Part shown: one piece after another, positions 1-9,369 of the stretch
Position numbering within the stretch: position 1 is the first letter of the stretch
Layout: every line of letters starts with the position of its first letter
Assembly: GCA_937928775.1 (NCBI GenBank)
Contig: CALFVI010000016.1
Location: forward strand, 1 to 61,302
Length of the DNA stretch: 61,302 bases
Source of the DNA: an uncultured Elioraea sp.
GTDB taxonomy: Bacteria; Pseudomonadota; Alphaproteobacteria; Acetobacterales; Acetobacteraceae
Direction of reading: 5' to 3'
Notes under the pieces: model-generated
The model's database searches: none
What the model saw: only the letters and a program-made list of their open reading frames with translations
What the model was told of the DNA's origin: nothing
Made by a program: the position numbers and the translations under genes

Positions 1-201
1 CGAAGACGAACCGCAAGCAGCCCATCCCATACGACACGACGCTCTACCGCCAGCGCCACCATATCGCGATCATGGTCAGCCGACTGAAAGACGGTCGACA
101 CATCGCCGTGCGCGACGACCGATGCGCCTCCACCTTCTTCGGCGCCATCACCCTCGCCTCTCCCGTCATCTTCTGGCTCGGGCAATCAGTCCTGAGGCTA
201 G
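1..201 (+). pseudogene. IS5-family transposase, 3' remnant
   Basis: Reading from base 3, the DNA encodes the C-terminal end of an IS5-type DDE transposase. It shows the RKQPIPYD...LYRQRHHI stretch, an SRLKDGRHIAVRDDRCA segment and the TFFGAITLASPVIFWL tail. In intact family members the ORF normally stops right after FWL. Here the frame runs on without a stop into tRNA-flanking DNA, so the 3' end is decayed. The end at 189-201 (GTCCTGAGGCTAG) resembles the terminal repeat of the second IS remnant at 25678. The 5' part lies outside the window. The family call rests on the C-terminal motif only; the exact IS name is unknown. Confidence 0.75.
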
Positions 202-319
202 CGGTGCCGTGCCCATTGGCACCTGCCCGCAAACCAGAACCGTACGAAACCCTCGCCTCACTCTCGCCTCGCACTCCAAGCGCTTATCGAGGGAGAGGGA
301 AACGCCGCAGCTGGATTTG

Positions 320-396
320 TGGCGTCCCGTACGGGATTCGAACCCGTGTTGCGGCCTTGAAAGGGCCGAGTCCTAGGCCTCTAGACGAACGGGACC
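320..396 (-). tRNA. tRNA-Glu (anticodon TTC)
   Basis: Read on the minus strand, the 77 bases start GGTCCCG and end CGGGACGCCA, so the acceptor stem pairs fully and CCA is encoded. The anticodon stem CGGCC/GGCCG closes the loop CTTTCAA, placing TTC at the anticodon. The T-arm holds GGTTCGAATCC. All arms fit a standard tRNA-Glu. It sits between an IS5 remnant and the 3' end of recJ, and no clear terminator hairpin was seen after it. Confidence 0.97.
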
Positions 397-444
397 GCTG
401 CACCCACCCGCCCTACCGCGGTCGCGACATCGATGCAAGCGCGC

Positions 445-2208
445 TTAGGCGAAGGCGGCATCAACCAAACGCAACCAAACCGCCTCGCCGCCACGCAACC
501 GGTCGGGCCGCAAAGCTCCGGCCACGCGCACCAGGCTGCCGCGCGCCGCCGCAAGACCCTGCGCGAGCGGACTGCCATCGACGCGGAAGGCGATTGCCGC
601 GAGAGAGCCCCCCCCCTCGCCGGCCAGGACCACGCGCAGGTGCGTTCCTCTCGCCCCGATCGCCGAGACAGACGCGACCCGCCCGACAAGCTCCACCAGA
701 GGCTCAGCGTTGCCGGGGCCGAAGGGGCCAAGCCGGGCCAGAGCCTGCGCCGCCTCGGGAGTCGCCCCCTCGATCCGACAGCGGCCCTCGATCACCACCG
801 GTTCCTGCACCTCTCCCTTCACCCCCCAGGCGGCGTCGAGCGCTTCGGCAAACGCCCCAAGCCGCGACGCCGCAAGCGTGACCCCGGCGGCCTCGGCATG
901 CCCGCCGCCCTTCAACACAAGGCCCTGTTGCACCAGGGCACCAATCGCTGCGCCGAGATCGAAACCCGGCACCGACCGGCCCGATCCCACCGCCGTCTCA
1001 CCAGCCACCGCCAGGGCCACTGCTGGCCGGCCAAAGCGTTCGCGCAGCCGTCCGGCAACGATGCCCACAACGCCCGGATGCCAGCCCTCCCCTGCCACCA
1101 CGAGCACGGATCGGCCCGCCTCAACCTGGCGTTCGGCCTCGGCGAAGGCAGCCTTGGCCACCACTGCCTCAATCGACTGGCGGTCGCGGTTCAACCGGTC
1201 AAGCCGTTGCGCCAGCGACTGTGCCTCGCGCGCATCGTTCGTCAATAACAGCGCGACACCAAGCCCCGCGTCGTCCAGCCGCCCGGCGGCGTTCAGCCGC
1301 GGCGCCAAGGCAAAGCCGATCGCTTCTGCATCGATCGTGTCGATGCCGACCCCTGCTGCGGCCGCAAGCGCGGCAAGGCCGGGCCTCGGGCTTCGCCGCA
1401 TCGCCTCGATCCCGCGCGCAACGAACGCGCGATTGAGGCCGACAAGCGGCATCACATCGGCCACGGTGGCAAGGGCGACGAGATCGACGAGATCGAGCAA
1501 CACTTCATTGCCGACCGTTCGCGCAAAGCCCGCGCGGCGGAGGTTGCGGTTGATCGCGACCGCGGCGAGAAAGGCGAGCGCGGTGGCGCACAGTGTGCTG
1601 AGTGCCGCCGCGACAGGAGGTGTGTTCGGATTGACGTGGGCGACGACGCCCGACGGCAGCCTCTCGGATCGGTGGTGATCGAGCACCAACACGTCCGCCT
1701 CGCGTGAGATCGCGGCAATTGGCCCCGCTGCATTCGACCCGCAATCGAGACACACGATCACCCCCGCCCCGGCGGCGACGAAGTCGCGAAACGCACGCTC
1801 GTTCGGGCCATAACCGTCGCGCAGACGGTGCGGCACGGCGTGCAGCACGCGAACCCCGAGCGCGGCGAGGAAACGCGAAAGAAGAGCGACCGCGGCTTGG
1901 CCGTCGACGTCGTAATCGCCGAACAGCGCGACCGTCTCCTCGCGCTGCACCGCCCAGGCGAGACGATCGGCGAGCGCATCCATGCCGGGCAAGAGGGATG
2001 GATCCGGCAACCAGTCCTTCAGCCGTGGCGCGAGGTGACGCGCAAGCTCGGCCTCCGCCACGCCGCGCGAGACAATCACGCTAGCGAGCAGTTCGGGCAG
2101 GCCGTGGCGCTGTGCGAAGCGCAGCGTGGTTTCAGGATCGGCGGTGCGGTCCTGCCAGGGCCGGCTGGAGAAGGATCGTCTGTCGTTCCCCTCCGAACGA
2201 CCGTGCAC
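445..2208 (-). CDS. recJ: single-stranded-DNA-specific exonuclease RecJ
   Basis: RecJ degrades single-stranded DNA 5' to 3' in recombination and mismatch repair in the cytoplasm. The 587-residue length is typical. The DHH-phosphoesterase motifs are visible: GDYDVDG at about residues 97-103, the LDCGS stretch at about 154-158 and LDHH at 176-179, all metal ligands in the family. The C-terminal half carries GGGHAEAAG, the DHHA1 glycine-rich motif. Translation starts at a GTG with GAGG about five bases upstream. The start lies only seven bases after the glpX stop, so recJ is probably the last gene of the aminotransferase-hom-glpX-recJ operon. Confidence 0.95.
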   Translation of the reverse strand: MHGRSEGNDRRSFSSRPWQDRTADPETTLRFAQRHGLPELLASVIVSRGVAEAELARHLAPRLKDWLPDPSLLPGMDALADRLAWAVQREETVALFGDYDVDGQAAVALLSRFLAALGVRVLHAVPHRLRDGYGPNERAFRDFVAAGAGVIVCLDCGSNAAGPIAAISREADVLVLDHHRSERLPSGVVAHVNPNTPPVAAALSTLCATALAFLAAVAINRNLRRAGFARTVGNEVLLDLVDLVALATVADVMPLVGLNRAFVARGIEAMRRSPRPGLAALAAAAGVGIDTIDAEAIGFALAPRLNAAGRLDDAGLGVALLLTNDAREAQSLAQRLDRLNRDRQSIEAVVAKAAFAEAERQVEAGRSVLVVAGEGWHPGVVGIVAGRLRERFGRPAVALAVAGETAVGSGRSVPGFDLGAAIGALVQQGLVLKGGGHAEAAGVTLAASRLGAFAEALDAAWGVKGEVQEPVVIEGRCRIEGATPEAAQALARLGPFGPGNAEPLVELVGRVASVSAIGARGTHLRVVLAGEGGGSLAAIAFRVDGSPLAQGLAAARGSLVRVAGALRPDRLRGGEAVWLRLVDAAFA

Positions 2209-2215
2209 GATCGCC

Positions 2216-3241
2216 TCAGCTGCCCATCCAGAGCTTGCGCGTGAAATTGTGGTGCGCCTCGATGTAGCGCACCGTGCCTGATTTAGAGCGCATCACCAGA
2301 GAGTGGGTGATCGCCCCGCCGCCGAAGCGTCGCACCCCGCGCAGCATCGCCCCGTTGGTCACACCAGTGGCGGCGAACATCACGTCGCCGCGCGCCATCT
2401 CTTCGGTAGTGTATTTGCGCGAAAGGTCAGTGATGCCCATCCGACGCGCGCGGGCCTTCTCCTCTTCGGTGCGAAAGACGAGCCGCCCCTGGATCTGGCC
2501 GCCGATGCAGCGCAGAGCAGCGGCTGCGAGCACGCCCTCGGGTGCACCGCCTATACCCATGTAGACGTCGATGCCGCTCTCCGGCTGGCTGGTTGCGATC
2601 ACGCCAGACACGTCGCCGTCGCTGATCAGCATGATGCGCGCCCCGGCCGCTCGCACTGCCTTGATCAACTCCGCATGCCGCGGACGATCGAGGATGCAGA
2701 CCACGAGGTCTGACACCGCCATGCCCTTCGCCTTCGCCACCTCCTTCAGGTTACGCTCAGGCGTTTCGTCGAGATCGACGATGCCTTCCGGCAGCCCGCC
2801 ACCGACCGCGATCTTTTCCATGTATACGTCGGGCGCATTGAGGAAGTTTCCAGCCTCGGCGAGGGCGACCACGGCGAGAGCGTTGTTGCCGCCCTTGGCG
2901 GTGATTGTCGTGCCTTCGAGCGGGTCGAGGGCGATATCAGCCTTCATGCCACCGCAGCCGACCTTCTCGCCGATGTAGAGCATCGGCGCCTCGTCGCGTT
3001 CGCCCTCGCCGATCACCACCGTGCCGTCGATCGCCACCGTGTCGAAGGCACGGCGCATCGCATCCACCGCCGCCTGATCGGCGGCCTTCTCATCGCCCCG
3101 GCCCATCAGCCGCGAAGCGGCGAGTGCGGCGGCTTCCGTGACGCGCACAAGTTCAAGGGCGAGGTTGCGGTCGATGTGGCGGGCATCGGGCGCATCGCCG
3201 CCAGCAGCGAAGACGCGCGCGGAAGTGGCGGTGTCGCTCAT
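2216..3241 (-). CDS. glpX: class II fructose-1,6-bisphosphatase
   Basis: GlpX hydrolyses fructose-1,6-bisphosphate to fructose-6-phosphate in gluconeogenesis or, in autotrophs, the Calvin cycle. The 341-residue protein has the family landmarks GEGERDEAPMLYIGE and DPLEGTT, which bind metal and phosphate, and a later GGAPEGVLAAAALRC segment. It is slightly longer than the usual 320-330 residues because of an N-terminal extension. It lies 37 bp after hom and 7 bp before recJ, all on the minus strand. Co-transcription of hom, glpX and recJ is inferred from spacing. Confidence 0.95.
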   Translation of the reverse strand: MSDTATSARVFAAGGDAPDARHIDRNLALELVRVTEAAALAASRLMGRGDEKAADQAAVDAMRRAFDTVAIDGTVVIGEGERDEAPMLYIGEKVGCGGMKADIALDPLEGTTITAKGGNNALAVVALAEAGNFLNAPDVYMEKIAVGGGLPEGIVDLDETPERNLKEVAKAKGMAVSDLVVCILDRPRHAELIKAVRAAGARIMLISDGDVSGVIATSQPESGIDVYMGIGGAPEGVLAAAALRCIGGQIQGRLVFRTEEEKARARRMGITDLSRKYTTEEMARGDVMFAATGVTNGAMLRGVRRFGGGAITHSLVMRSKSGTVRYIEAHHNFTRKLWMGS

Positions 3242-3278
3242 GAGATCGTTCCCTTCCCGAACCTGTCACCCACCCCTC

Positions 3279-4574
3279 TCAGAGGGTTTCGATCCTGATC
3301 ACGGTCGGCGGCTCAACCACCGCCCCGAGCGAGGCGATGCGGGCCACGGCCGCGCAGAAGGCCGCCTCCTCGCACGGATGCGTCGTCAACACAACGGGAA
3401 CCGTCTCGCCCGGCGACCGGCCGCGCTGCAGCATGCTCTCGAGGCTCACCGCATGGTCGCGCAGCACGGCGGAGATCTCGGCGATCACCCCTGGGCGATC
3501 GACCACCATCAGGCGCAGATAGGCCGCCCCGAAGCGATGCGCGATGGGAAGAGCAGCCGCGGGCTCGAGGCCTATCGCACTGCGTCCCCAGGTCGGCGTG
3601 CGCCGGCTGCGCGCGATGTCGATCAGGTCGGCAACCACCGCCGAAGCTGTCGGCCCCCCGCCTGCGCCACGGCCCTCCAGGATCACGCGCCCGGCGTGAT
3701 CGCCCTCGATCATCACCGCATTGAACACGCCGTCGACATGCGCGAAGGGCGAACTTTGGGGCACCAGCGCAGGGTGGACGCGCGCCGCGACCCCTGCCGC
3801 GGTCTCCTCCGCGATGCCGACGAGGCGGATCACGTAGCCCAATTCGTGCGCAAAACGAATATCGAGATCGGTGATATGCCGGATGCCCTCGACGGAGAGC
3901 GAGCTGAAGTCGAGAGGGCGGCCGAAGGCGAGGCCAGCGAGGATAGCGAGCTTGTGCGCGGCATCCACCCCGTCGATGTCGAAGGACGGGTCGGCCTCCG
4001 CATAGCCCAGGGCCTGCGCCTCGGCCAGCACCTCGGCGAAGGCCCGCCCCGAATCCCGCATCGCGGTCAGGATATAGTTCGACGTGCCGTTGAGAATGCC
4101 GGCGATACGCAGCACGCGGTTGGCGGCAAGGCCCTCGCGCAGCGCCTTGATGGCGGGAATGCCGCCAGCGACAGCCGCCTCGAAGGCAAGCGCCGCCCCG
4201 GCGCGTTCCGCCCTCGCGGCAAGCTCCGCCCCGTGCAGCGCGAGCATCGCCTTGTTCGCGGTCACCACCGGCTTGCCGGCGTCAAGCGCGGCCTCTACCG
4301 CGGCGCGGGCTGGCCCATCCGCGCCGCCGATCACCTCGACCAGGACCTCGACAGCGGGGTCCCGCGCAAGGGCGACCGGGTCCTGGAACCAGGCAAGGCC
4401 ATCCAGTGCAACACCGCGATCCTTGCCGCGATCCCGCGCCGAGACAGCGACCGGCACGATCGGCCGCCCGGCCCGCGCCGCGATGAGTGTAGCGTTAGCA
4501 CGCAACAGGCGAAGTGTCGCCGCACCCACCGTGCCAAGCCCGGCGAGGCCGACACGCAGGGGAGCCCCGCTCAT
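3279..4574 (-). CDS. hom: homoserine dehydrogenase
   Basis: The enzyme reduces aspartate-semialdehyde to homoserine with NAD(P)H, the branch point toward threonine and methionine. The N-terminal Rossmann motif GLAGLGTVG, a central NGTSNYIL segment (conserved NGT near the NADP site), AEADPSFDIDG, and a C-terminal ACT-like domain (VVDRPGVIAEIS) are all present in 431 residues. The ATG at 4574 overlaps the aminotransferase stop (ATGA). The reading frame is open further upstream, but that part overlaps the aminotransferase and has no family similarity. Coupling of an amino-acid aminotransferase with hom suggests a joint role in aspartate-family metabolism. Confidence 0.96.
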   Translation of the reverse strand: MSGAPLRVGLAGLGTVGAATLRLLRANATLIAARAGRPIVPVAVSARDRGKDRGVALDGLAWFQDPVALARDPAVEVLVEVIGGADGPARAAVEAALDAGKPVVTANKAMLALHGAELAARAERAGAALAFEAAVAGGIPAIKALREGLAANRVLRIAGILNGTSNYILTAMRDSGRAFAEVLAEAQALGYAEADPSFDIDGVDAAHKLAILAGLAFGRPLDFSSLSVEGIRHITDLDIRFAHELGYVIRLVGIAEETAAGVAARVHPALVPQSSPFAHVDGVFNAVMIEGDHAGRVILEGRGAGGGPTASAVVADLIDIARSRRTPTWGRSAIGLEPAAALPIAHRFGAAYLRLMVVDRPGVIAEISAVLRDHAVSLESMLQRGRSPGETVPVVLTTHPCEEAAFCAAVARIASLGAVVEPPTVIRIETL

Positions 4575-5797
4575 GCCGCCGTCTCGACCTCGGAGGGCGT
4601 GCAGGCCGCGTGCGTGCCTTGCAGGAAAGCACGGATAGCCCGACAGGCCTGGCGGATGCGCTGCGTGTTCTCGACGAGCGCGATGCGCACGTGCCCATCC
4701 CCATGCTCGCCAAACCCCACACCTGGGCTTACCGCGACCTTGGCGCGATCGAGCAGGAGCTTGGCGAATTCGAGGCTGCCCAGGTGGCGAAAGCGCGGCG
4801 GAATCGGCGCCCAGGCAAACATCGAAGCAGCGGGGGCCGGAACCTCCCAGCCGGCAGCGGCGAGGCCGCGGATCAGCACATCGCGCCGTTCGCGATAGAG
4901 GGCGCGCAGCGCCGCCACGCAGTCCTGCGGGCCGTTCAGGGCGGCGACCGCAGCGACCTGGATCGGCGTGAAGGCGCCGTAGTCGAGATAGGACTTCACC
5001 CGCGCGAGCGCCGCGATCAGACGCGGGTTGCCGGCAGCGAAGCCGATCCGCCAGCCCGCCATCGAGTAGGTCTTCGACATGGAGGTGAACTCGACGGCGA
5101 TCTCCTTCGCCCCCGGCACAGCAAGGATGGAGGGGGGCGGTTCGCCCTCGAAATAGATTTCGGCATAGGCGAGGTCGGAGATAACGAACACTTCGTGCCG
5201 GCGGGCGAAGGAAACCACCTCGCGATAGAAGTCGAGGGAGGCGGTGAGCGCGGTCGGGTTGGAAGGGAAGTTGACGATCAGCGCAGTCGGCTTCGGCACG
5301 GAGTGGATAACTGCGCGATGGAGCGCGCGCAGCATCTCCTCGCCAGGCTCGTGCGGGATGGAGCGCACCGCGGCCCCGGCGATGACGAAGCCGAACTGAT
5401 GGATGGGGTAGGAGGGGTTGGGGACGAGGATGACGTCGCCCGGCGAGGTGATCGCCTGAGCGAGATTGGCAAGCCCCTCCTTCGAGCCGAGTGTGACGCA
5501 CACCTCCGTCTCCGGGTCGAGCACGACGCCGAAGCGGCGCGCGTAATAGCCGGCGAGCGCACGGCGAAGCCCGGGGATGCCGCGCGAGACCGAGTAGCGA
5601 TGCGCGCGCGGATCGGCGACCGTTTCGATGAGTTTCGCCACCACGTGTGGCGGGGCGGCACTGTCAGGGTTGCCCATGCCGAGGTCGATCACGTCCTCGC
5701 CGCGGCCGCGCGCCTCCGCCTTCAGCCTGTTTACCTCGGCGAAGACGTAGGGCGGGAGGCGTCGGATGCGGTGGAAGTCGCTTGGGGCGGAAGGCAT
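4571..5797 (-). CDS. class I/II PLP-dependent aminotransferase (AlaC / LL-DAP aminotransferase-like)
   Basis: A fold-type I aminotransferase of about 408 residues. Visible motifs are the N-terminal DLGMGNPD, the NFPSNPTA strand, and SMSKTYSMAGWRIGF, whose lysine binds pyridoxal phosphate. This N-terminal pattern is shared by AlaC/YfdZ alanine transaminases and proteins annotated as LL-diaminopimelate aminotransferase; the sequence alone does not settle the substrate. The start chosen is MPSAPSDFHRI at 5797. An in-frame ATG at 5836 would add 13 residues without family resemblance. Its stop overlaps the hom start by four bases, making it the first gene of the hom-glpX-recJ operon. Confidence 0.9.
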   Translation of the reverse strand: MPSAPSDFHRIRRLPPYVFAEVNRLKAEARGRGEDVIDLGMGNPDSAAPPHVVAKLIETVADPRAHRYSVSRGIPGLRRALAGYYARRFGVVLDPETEVCVTLGSKEGLANLAQAITSPGDVILVPNPSYPIHQFGFVIAGAAVRSIPHEPGEEMLRALHRAVIHSVPKPTALIVNFPSNPTALTASLDFYREVVSFARRHEVFVISDLAYAEIYFEGEPPPSILAVPGAKEIAVEFTSMSKTYSMAGWRIGFAAGNPRLIAALARVKSYLDYGAFTPIQVAAVAALNGPQDCVAALRALYRERRDVLIRGLAAAGWEVPAPAASMFAWAPIPPRFRHLGSLEFAKLLLDRAKVAVSPGVGFGEHGDGHVRIALVENTQRIRQACRAIRAFLQGTHAACTPSEVETAA

Positions 5798-5865
5798 GCG
5801 CTTCGGTTCCGGGGCTCTCTCGGGTCGGAGGGCCACAGCCGAACCCGACTCGTCAACCAGTATTG

Positions 5866-6957
5866 TCAGTATATCAGCCGCACCTCGGCGCCGCGACCCG
5901 CTGGGCTGGGGCGGGCCTCGGCAGCGATCTCGATCGCCTCGGCCGGGACGCCAGCTGCCCGCAACGCCTGGGCGACGGCCTGGGCGCGCGCGAGCGCAAG
6001 CCCGAGCTCCTCGCCTGCTGCATCGACGAAGCCGATCACGCGCAGGGCCGCCGCCCCGCGCGTCCGGGCGAGAGCGATCAGCGTGTCGCGCTCGCTTGGC
6101 GCGAGGATGGCCGAGCCGGCGGCAAACCGAATTGCGGCGCCGGCTCCGATGCCGCCCGCCCGCAGCGCCACTTGCGTCGCCGCCGCAGGGAGGGCCGAGC
6201 GGTCGATGACGACGGAGGGATCGGACGCGGCCGTCGCGGCGGCGGAACGCGCTGACAGGTTCATGAGCGGCGCAGGCGACGGGACCGAGGCAGGCGTCGA
6301 TCTCGCTGAGAAGGACGAGGGCTCGGCCGAGCGCGGCGCCGCGATGGGGGCGGGTTCCGGCTCGAGCCGGGCCGGCGGAGGCGGGGCGGAGGGAATTTCG
6401 GTCTCTGGAAGCGGCGAAGATGCCCCTTCGACCGCAGCGGAAGGCGGCGCTTCGCCCTGGCGAGCCGAAGTAGCGACGGCCGCGGATGGCGCGCCCGCGA
6501 TGGGTGGTACGGACCTCGGGCCGACAACCGCTGGATTGGGCGAGACGATGCCGGAGATGATCTCGCCCTCCTGCTGGAAGCCGAGCGGGCCCGCCGCCTC
6601 GGCTGCAGCGGTGGGCGGGATTGCGGCAGGCGGAGGGCGCGGAACGCCGACATGACGCGCGTTCTCACGATCCGCCACCAGGGCTTCGGCCACCCGCCGC
6701 CGTTCCTCTCGCGAGGGCGGCACGGGGCGTGCCGGCACTGTGCCCAGGTTCGGGAATGGACGATCCGCTCCCGGCACATCCGGCAGGGCCGCGAGCGGCG
6801 GGCGTCCGGCGAAGACACGGACCTGCTCGATCAGATCGAGCCGTGGTCCGCAGCCGGCGACAAGCAGAAGGAGAAGCCATGCAGCGGGCGCGCGCCTAAG
6901 CTGCAGCCCTTCGCTTGCTTGATCGCGCCAGCGCGCGGCACTACGGTCACTGATCAT
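5866..6957 (-). CDS. OmpA-family lipoprotein
   Basis: A 363-residue protein predicted to be an outer-membrane lipoprotein. A hydrophobic stretch ending LLVAGC gives a lipobox with Cys at about residue 36. A long low-complexity Pro/Ala-rich linker (about 45-270) follows. The last 90 residues are an OmpA-like peptidoglycan-binding domain (RFAAGSAILAPSERDTL, RVIGFVDAAG, LARAQAVAQAL, GRGAEVRLIY). The linker length suggests it spans the periplasm from outer membrane to cell wall. An in-frame ATG at 6999 is possible but would leave almost no room for the divergent phaC start at 7002, so 6957 is preferred. Confidence 0.8.
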   Translation of the reverse strand: MISDRSAARWRDQASEGLQLRRAPAAWLLLLLVAGCGPRLDLIEQVRVFAGRPPLAALPDVPGADRPFPNLGTVPARPVPPSREERRRVAEALVADRENARHVGVPRPPPAAIPPTAAAEAAGPLGFQQEGEIISGIVSPNPAVVGPRSVPPIAGAPSAAVATSARQGEAPPSAAVEGASSPLPETEIPSAPPPPARLEPEPAPIAAPRSAEPSSFSARSTPASVPSPAPLMNLSARSAAATAASDPSVVIDRSALPAAATQVALRAGGIGAGAAIRFAAGSAILAPSERDTLIALARTRGAAALRVIGFVDAAGEELGLALARAQAVAQALRAAGVPAEAIEIAAEARPSPAGRGAEVRLIY

Positions 6958-7001
6958 CCCACATCTCCGCCGCCGACCCGGGACAAGGACGCTCGACATC
7001 G

Positions 7002-8798
7002 ATGGCAGAGGACAAGGCCGCGCAGGCCTTCAAGGTGCCCGACCCCGCCCTGCTCACCCGCAACATGGCGGACATCGCCAGCCGTAGCCAGCGCATTGTG
7101 CTGGAGTTCCTCAAGCGCCAGGGCAATGGGGCACTGCCAGGGCTTGATCCGCTCAACATCGGCGGCGCCTTCCTGGAAATGACGGCACGGCTGATGGCCA
7201 ACCCCGTGGGGCTGATGCAGGCGCAGGTCGCCTTTTGGCGAGACTACATGCTGCTCTGGCAGAACACGGCGCGCCGGCTGCTTGGCGCCGAGGCCGAACC
7301 GGTGGTTCAGCCTTCGCCCGGAGACCGGCGGTTCCGCCACGAGGACTGGCATCAGAACGAGATCTTCGACTTCATCAAGCAGTCCTACCTTCTTTCCGCG
7401 CGCTACATCCAGTCGCTGGTCAAGCAAGCTGAGGGGCTCGACGACAAGACGGCGCAAAAGCTTGACTTCTACACCCGGCAGTTTGTCGATGCGATGGCAC
7501 CGACCAACTTCGTGCTGACCAACCCCGAGGTGCTGCGCCGCACGATCGAGACGGGCGGGGAAAACCTGGTGCGCGGCCTGAATAATCTGCTTGCCGACCT
7601 CGAGCGCGGCAAGGGCAGGCTGCAGATTAAGATGACCGACTACGAGGCGTTCAAAGTGGGCGAGAACATCGCCACCACGCCTGGTTCTGTAATCTATCGG
7701 AACGACCTGATCGAGCTCATCCAATATGCACCCTCGACGGATGAAGTGCTGAAACGCCCCCTCCTCATCATTCCGCCCTGGATCAACAAGTACTACATTC
7801 TCGACCTGAGACCGAAAAACAGCTTCATACGCTGGGCGGTTGCGCAAGGACATACCGTGTTCTGCATTTCCTGGGTGAACCCAGACGAGCGTCTCGCCCA
7901 GAAGACCTTCGAGGACTATATGCTGGAGGGGCCGCTTGCCGCGCTCGAAGCCATCCGAAGCGCGACAGGCGAGAGCGACGTCAATGCCATCGGCTATTGC
8001 CTCGGCGGCACGCTGCTTGCCTGCACGCTTGCGCACATGGCGGCGAAGGAGGATGCGCGCATCCGCTCCGCCACCTTCTTCACCACGCTGGTCGATTTCG
8101 CTGAAGCGGGCGAACTCTCTGTGTTCATTGATGAGGAGCAGCTAAAGGCACTTGAGGAGATGATGAGCAAGCGCGGCTATCTCGACGGGCACGAGATGGC
8201 GGTGACATTCAACATGCTGCGCGCCAACGACCTGATCTGGTCGTTCGTGGTCAACAATTATCTTCTCGGCCAGGAGCCCTTCCCGTTCGACCTGCTCTAT
8301 TGGAACTCCGACTCCACCCGCATGCCGGCGGCGATGCACTCGTTCTACTTGCGTAAGATGTACCAGGAGAACAAGCTCGTCGAACCAGGAGGCATCACGC
8401 TCGCCGGCACGCCGATCGATTTGCGAAGGATCACCGTGCCCACCTACATCTTGGCTACGCGCGAGGACCACATCGCGCCTTGGAAAGCCTGCTACAAGGC
8501 AACACAGATCTACTCGGGCCAGAAACGTTTCGTGCTTGCTGCCTCCGGTCATATCGCAGGCGTGGTCAACCCGCCGGAGGCCGGCAAATACAGCCACTGG
8601 GTGAACACCGAACTGCCGCCCGACCCGGAAGCGTGGCTCGCCGGCGCGACGGAGCTCGCCGGGTCCTGGTGGCCGGACTGGCAGCGCTGGGTGGCAGGGC
8701 TGTCGCGCGCCAAGGTGAAGGCGCGCATGCCGGGCGAGGGTGAGTTGCCAGTGCTGGAGCCCGCACCCGGCAGCTACGTCCGAATCACCGCGCAGTAG
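7002..8798 (+). CDS. phaC: class I poly(3-hydroxyalkanoate) polymerase
   Basis: PhaC polymerises 3-hydroxyacyl-CoA into storage polyester on the granule surface. The 598-residue length fits class I. The lipase-like box IGYCLGGT holds the catalytic cysteine at residue 333. The expected acid (ATREDHIAPW) and histidine (ASGHIAGVVNPP) follow in the C-terminal third. The N-terminal region contains the PhaC_N pattern (RRTIETGGENLVRGLNNLL). It diverges from the OmpA-like lipoprotein with about 44 bp between starts, so the two may share a compact promoter region. No phasin, phaA/B or phaR is in the window. Confidence 0.96.
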   Translation: MAEDKAAQAFKVPDPALLTRNMADIASRSQRIVLEFLKRQGNGALPGLDPLNIGGAFLEMTARLMANPVGLMQAQVAFWRDYMLLWQNTARRLLGAEAEPVVQPSPGDRRFRHEDWHQNEIFDFIKQSYLLSARYIQSLVKQAEGLDDKTAQKLDFYTRQFVDAMAPTNFVLTNPEVLRRTIETGGENLVRGLNNLLADLERGKGRLQIKMTDYEAFKVGENIATTPGSVIYRNDLIELIQYAPSTDEVLKRPLLIIPPWINKYYILDLRPKNSFIRWAVAQGHTVFCISWVNPDERLAQKTFEDYMLEGPLAALEAIRSATGESDVNAIGYCLGGTLLACTLAHMAAKEDARIRSATFFTTLVDFAEAGELSVFIDEEQLKALEEMMSKRGYLDGHEMAVTFNMLRANDLIWSFVVNNYLLGQEPFPFDLLYWNSDSTRMPAAMHSFYLRKMYQENKLVEPGGITLAGTPIDLRRITVPTYILATREDHIAPWKACYKATQIYSGQKRFVLAASGHIAGVVNPPEAGKYSHWVNTELPPDPEAWLAGATELAGSWWPDWQRWVAGLSRAKVKARMPGEGELPVLEPAPGSYVRITAQ

Positions 8799-8820
8799 GC
8801 GCTGTGAGACGAGAGAGGTT

Positions 8821-9369
8821 TCAGCGCGGCGAACCAGCCTCGCGTTCAAGCGCAAGTCGCAGTTCCCGCAGAGGTCGAACAACCTGGCGAGGCACCTCGA
8901 AGCGCTGCAGCCTATCCCGGGTCACGGTCGGATCGAGCGAAACCGGGGGACCGAGTGCAGCGCGCGCCTGAGCCTCTTCGCCCTGGCGCAGCGCCCGGGT
9001 GGCGGCCCATAGCGCTTCGACCACCATCTGCGCGCTTGCCTCAGACGCGATCGCGGCCGCTGCGCGCAGATTGGGCCGCGCCTCGCGCAAAAGCCGCCCG
9101 GGCCAGCGATCCGCAAGCCGTCCGGACGAGGCCTCAATGGTGGCAATCTCGTACATCAAGAGCGCATAGGCCGCGTTCGCCGGCTGGTCGAGCAACGCGT
9201 GCGGGCGCGCAACAAGCAGGTGAAACGCATTCTCCGCCGACTGGATTAAGGGGTCGGCCGCGCCCTGAAACACGCCGGCTGGGATCACGATGGTCTCCAC
9301 GGGCTCCTCTCCGCAGGCGGCAAGTGCAGCGAGCGCTGCGGTGACAAGGACGACCCGACGTTCGATCAT
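8821..9369 (-). CDS. hypothetical lipoprotein
   Basis: A 182-residue protein starting MIERRVVLV with a short signal sequence and lipobox-like LAALAACG (Cys about residue 19). The mature part is mostly alpha-helical and Arg/Ala-rich, with no domain I recognise. The ATG overlaps the stop of the gamma-carbonic-anhydrase-like gene by four bases, so the two are translationally coupled. An upstream in-frame extension overlaps that gene completely and is a shadow. Function is unknown; export to the envelope is inferred from the lipobox. Confidence 0.65.
   Translation of the reverse strand: MIERRVVLVTAALAALAACGEEPVETIVIPAGVFQGAADPLIQSAENAFHLLVARPHALLDQPANAAYALLMYEIATIEASSGRLADRWPGRLLREARPNLRAAAAIASEASAQMVVEALWAATRALRQGEEAQARAALGPPVSLDPTVTRDRLQRFEVPRQVVRPLRELRLALEREAGSPR

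Noticed and set aside
4514-6655. 700-codon plus-strand frame
   Set aside because: Antisense to the aminotransferase and OmpA-like genes; no protein motifs.
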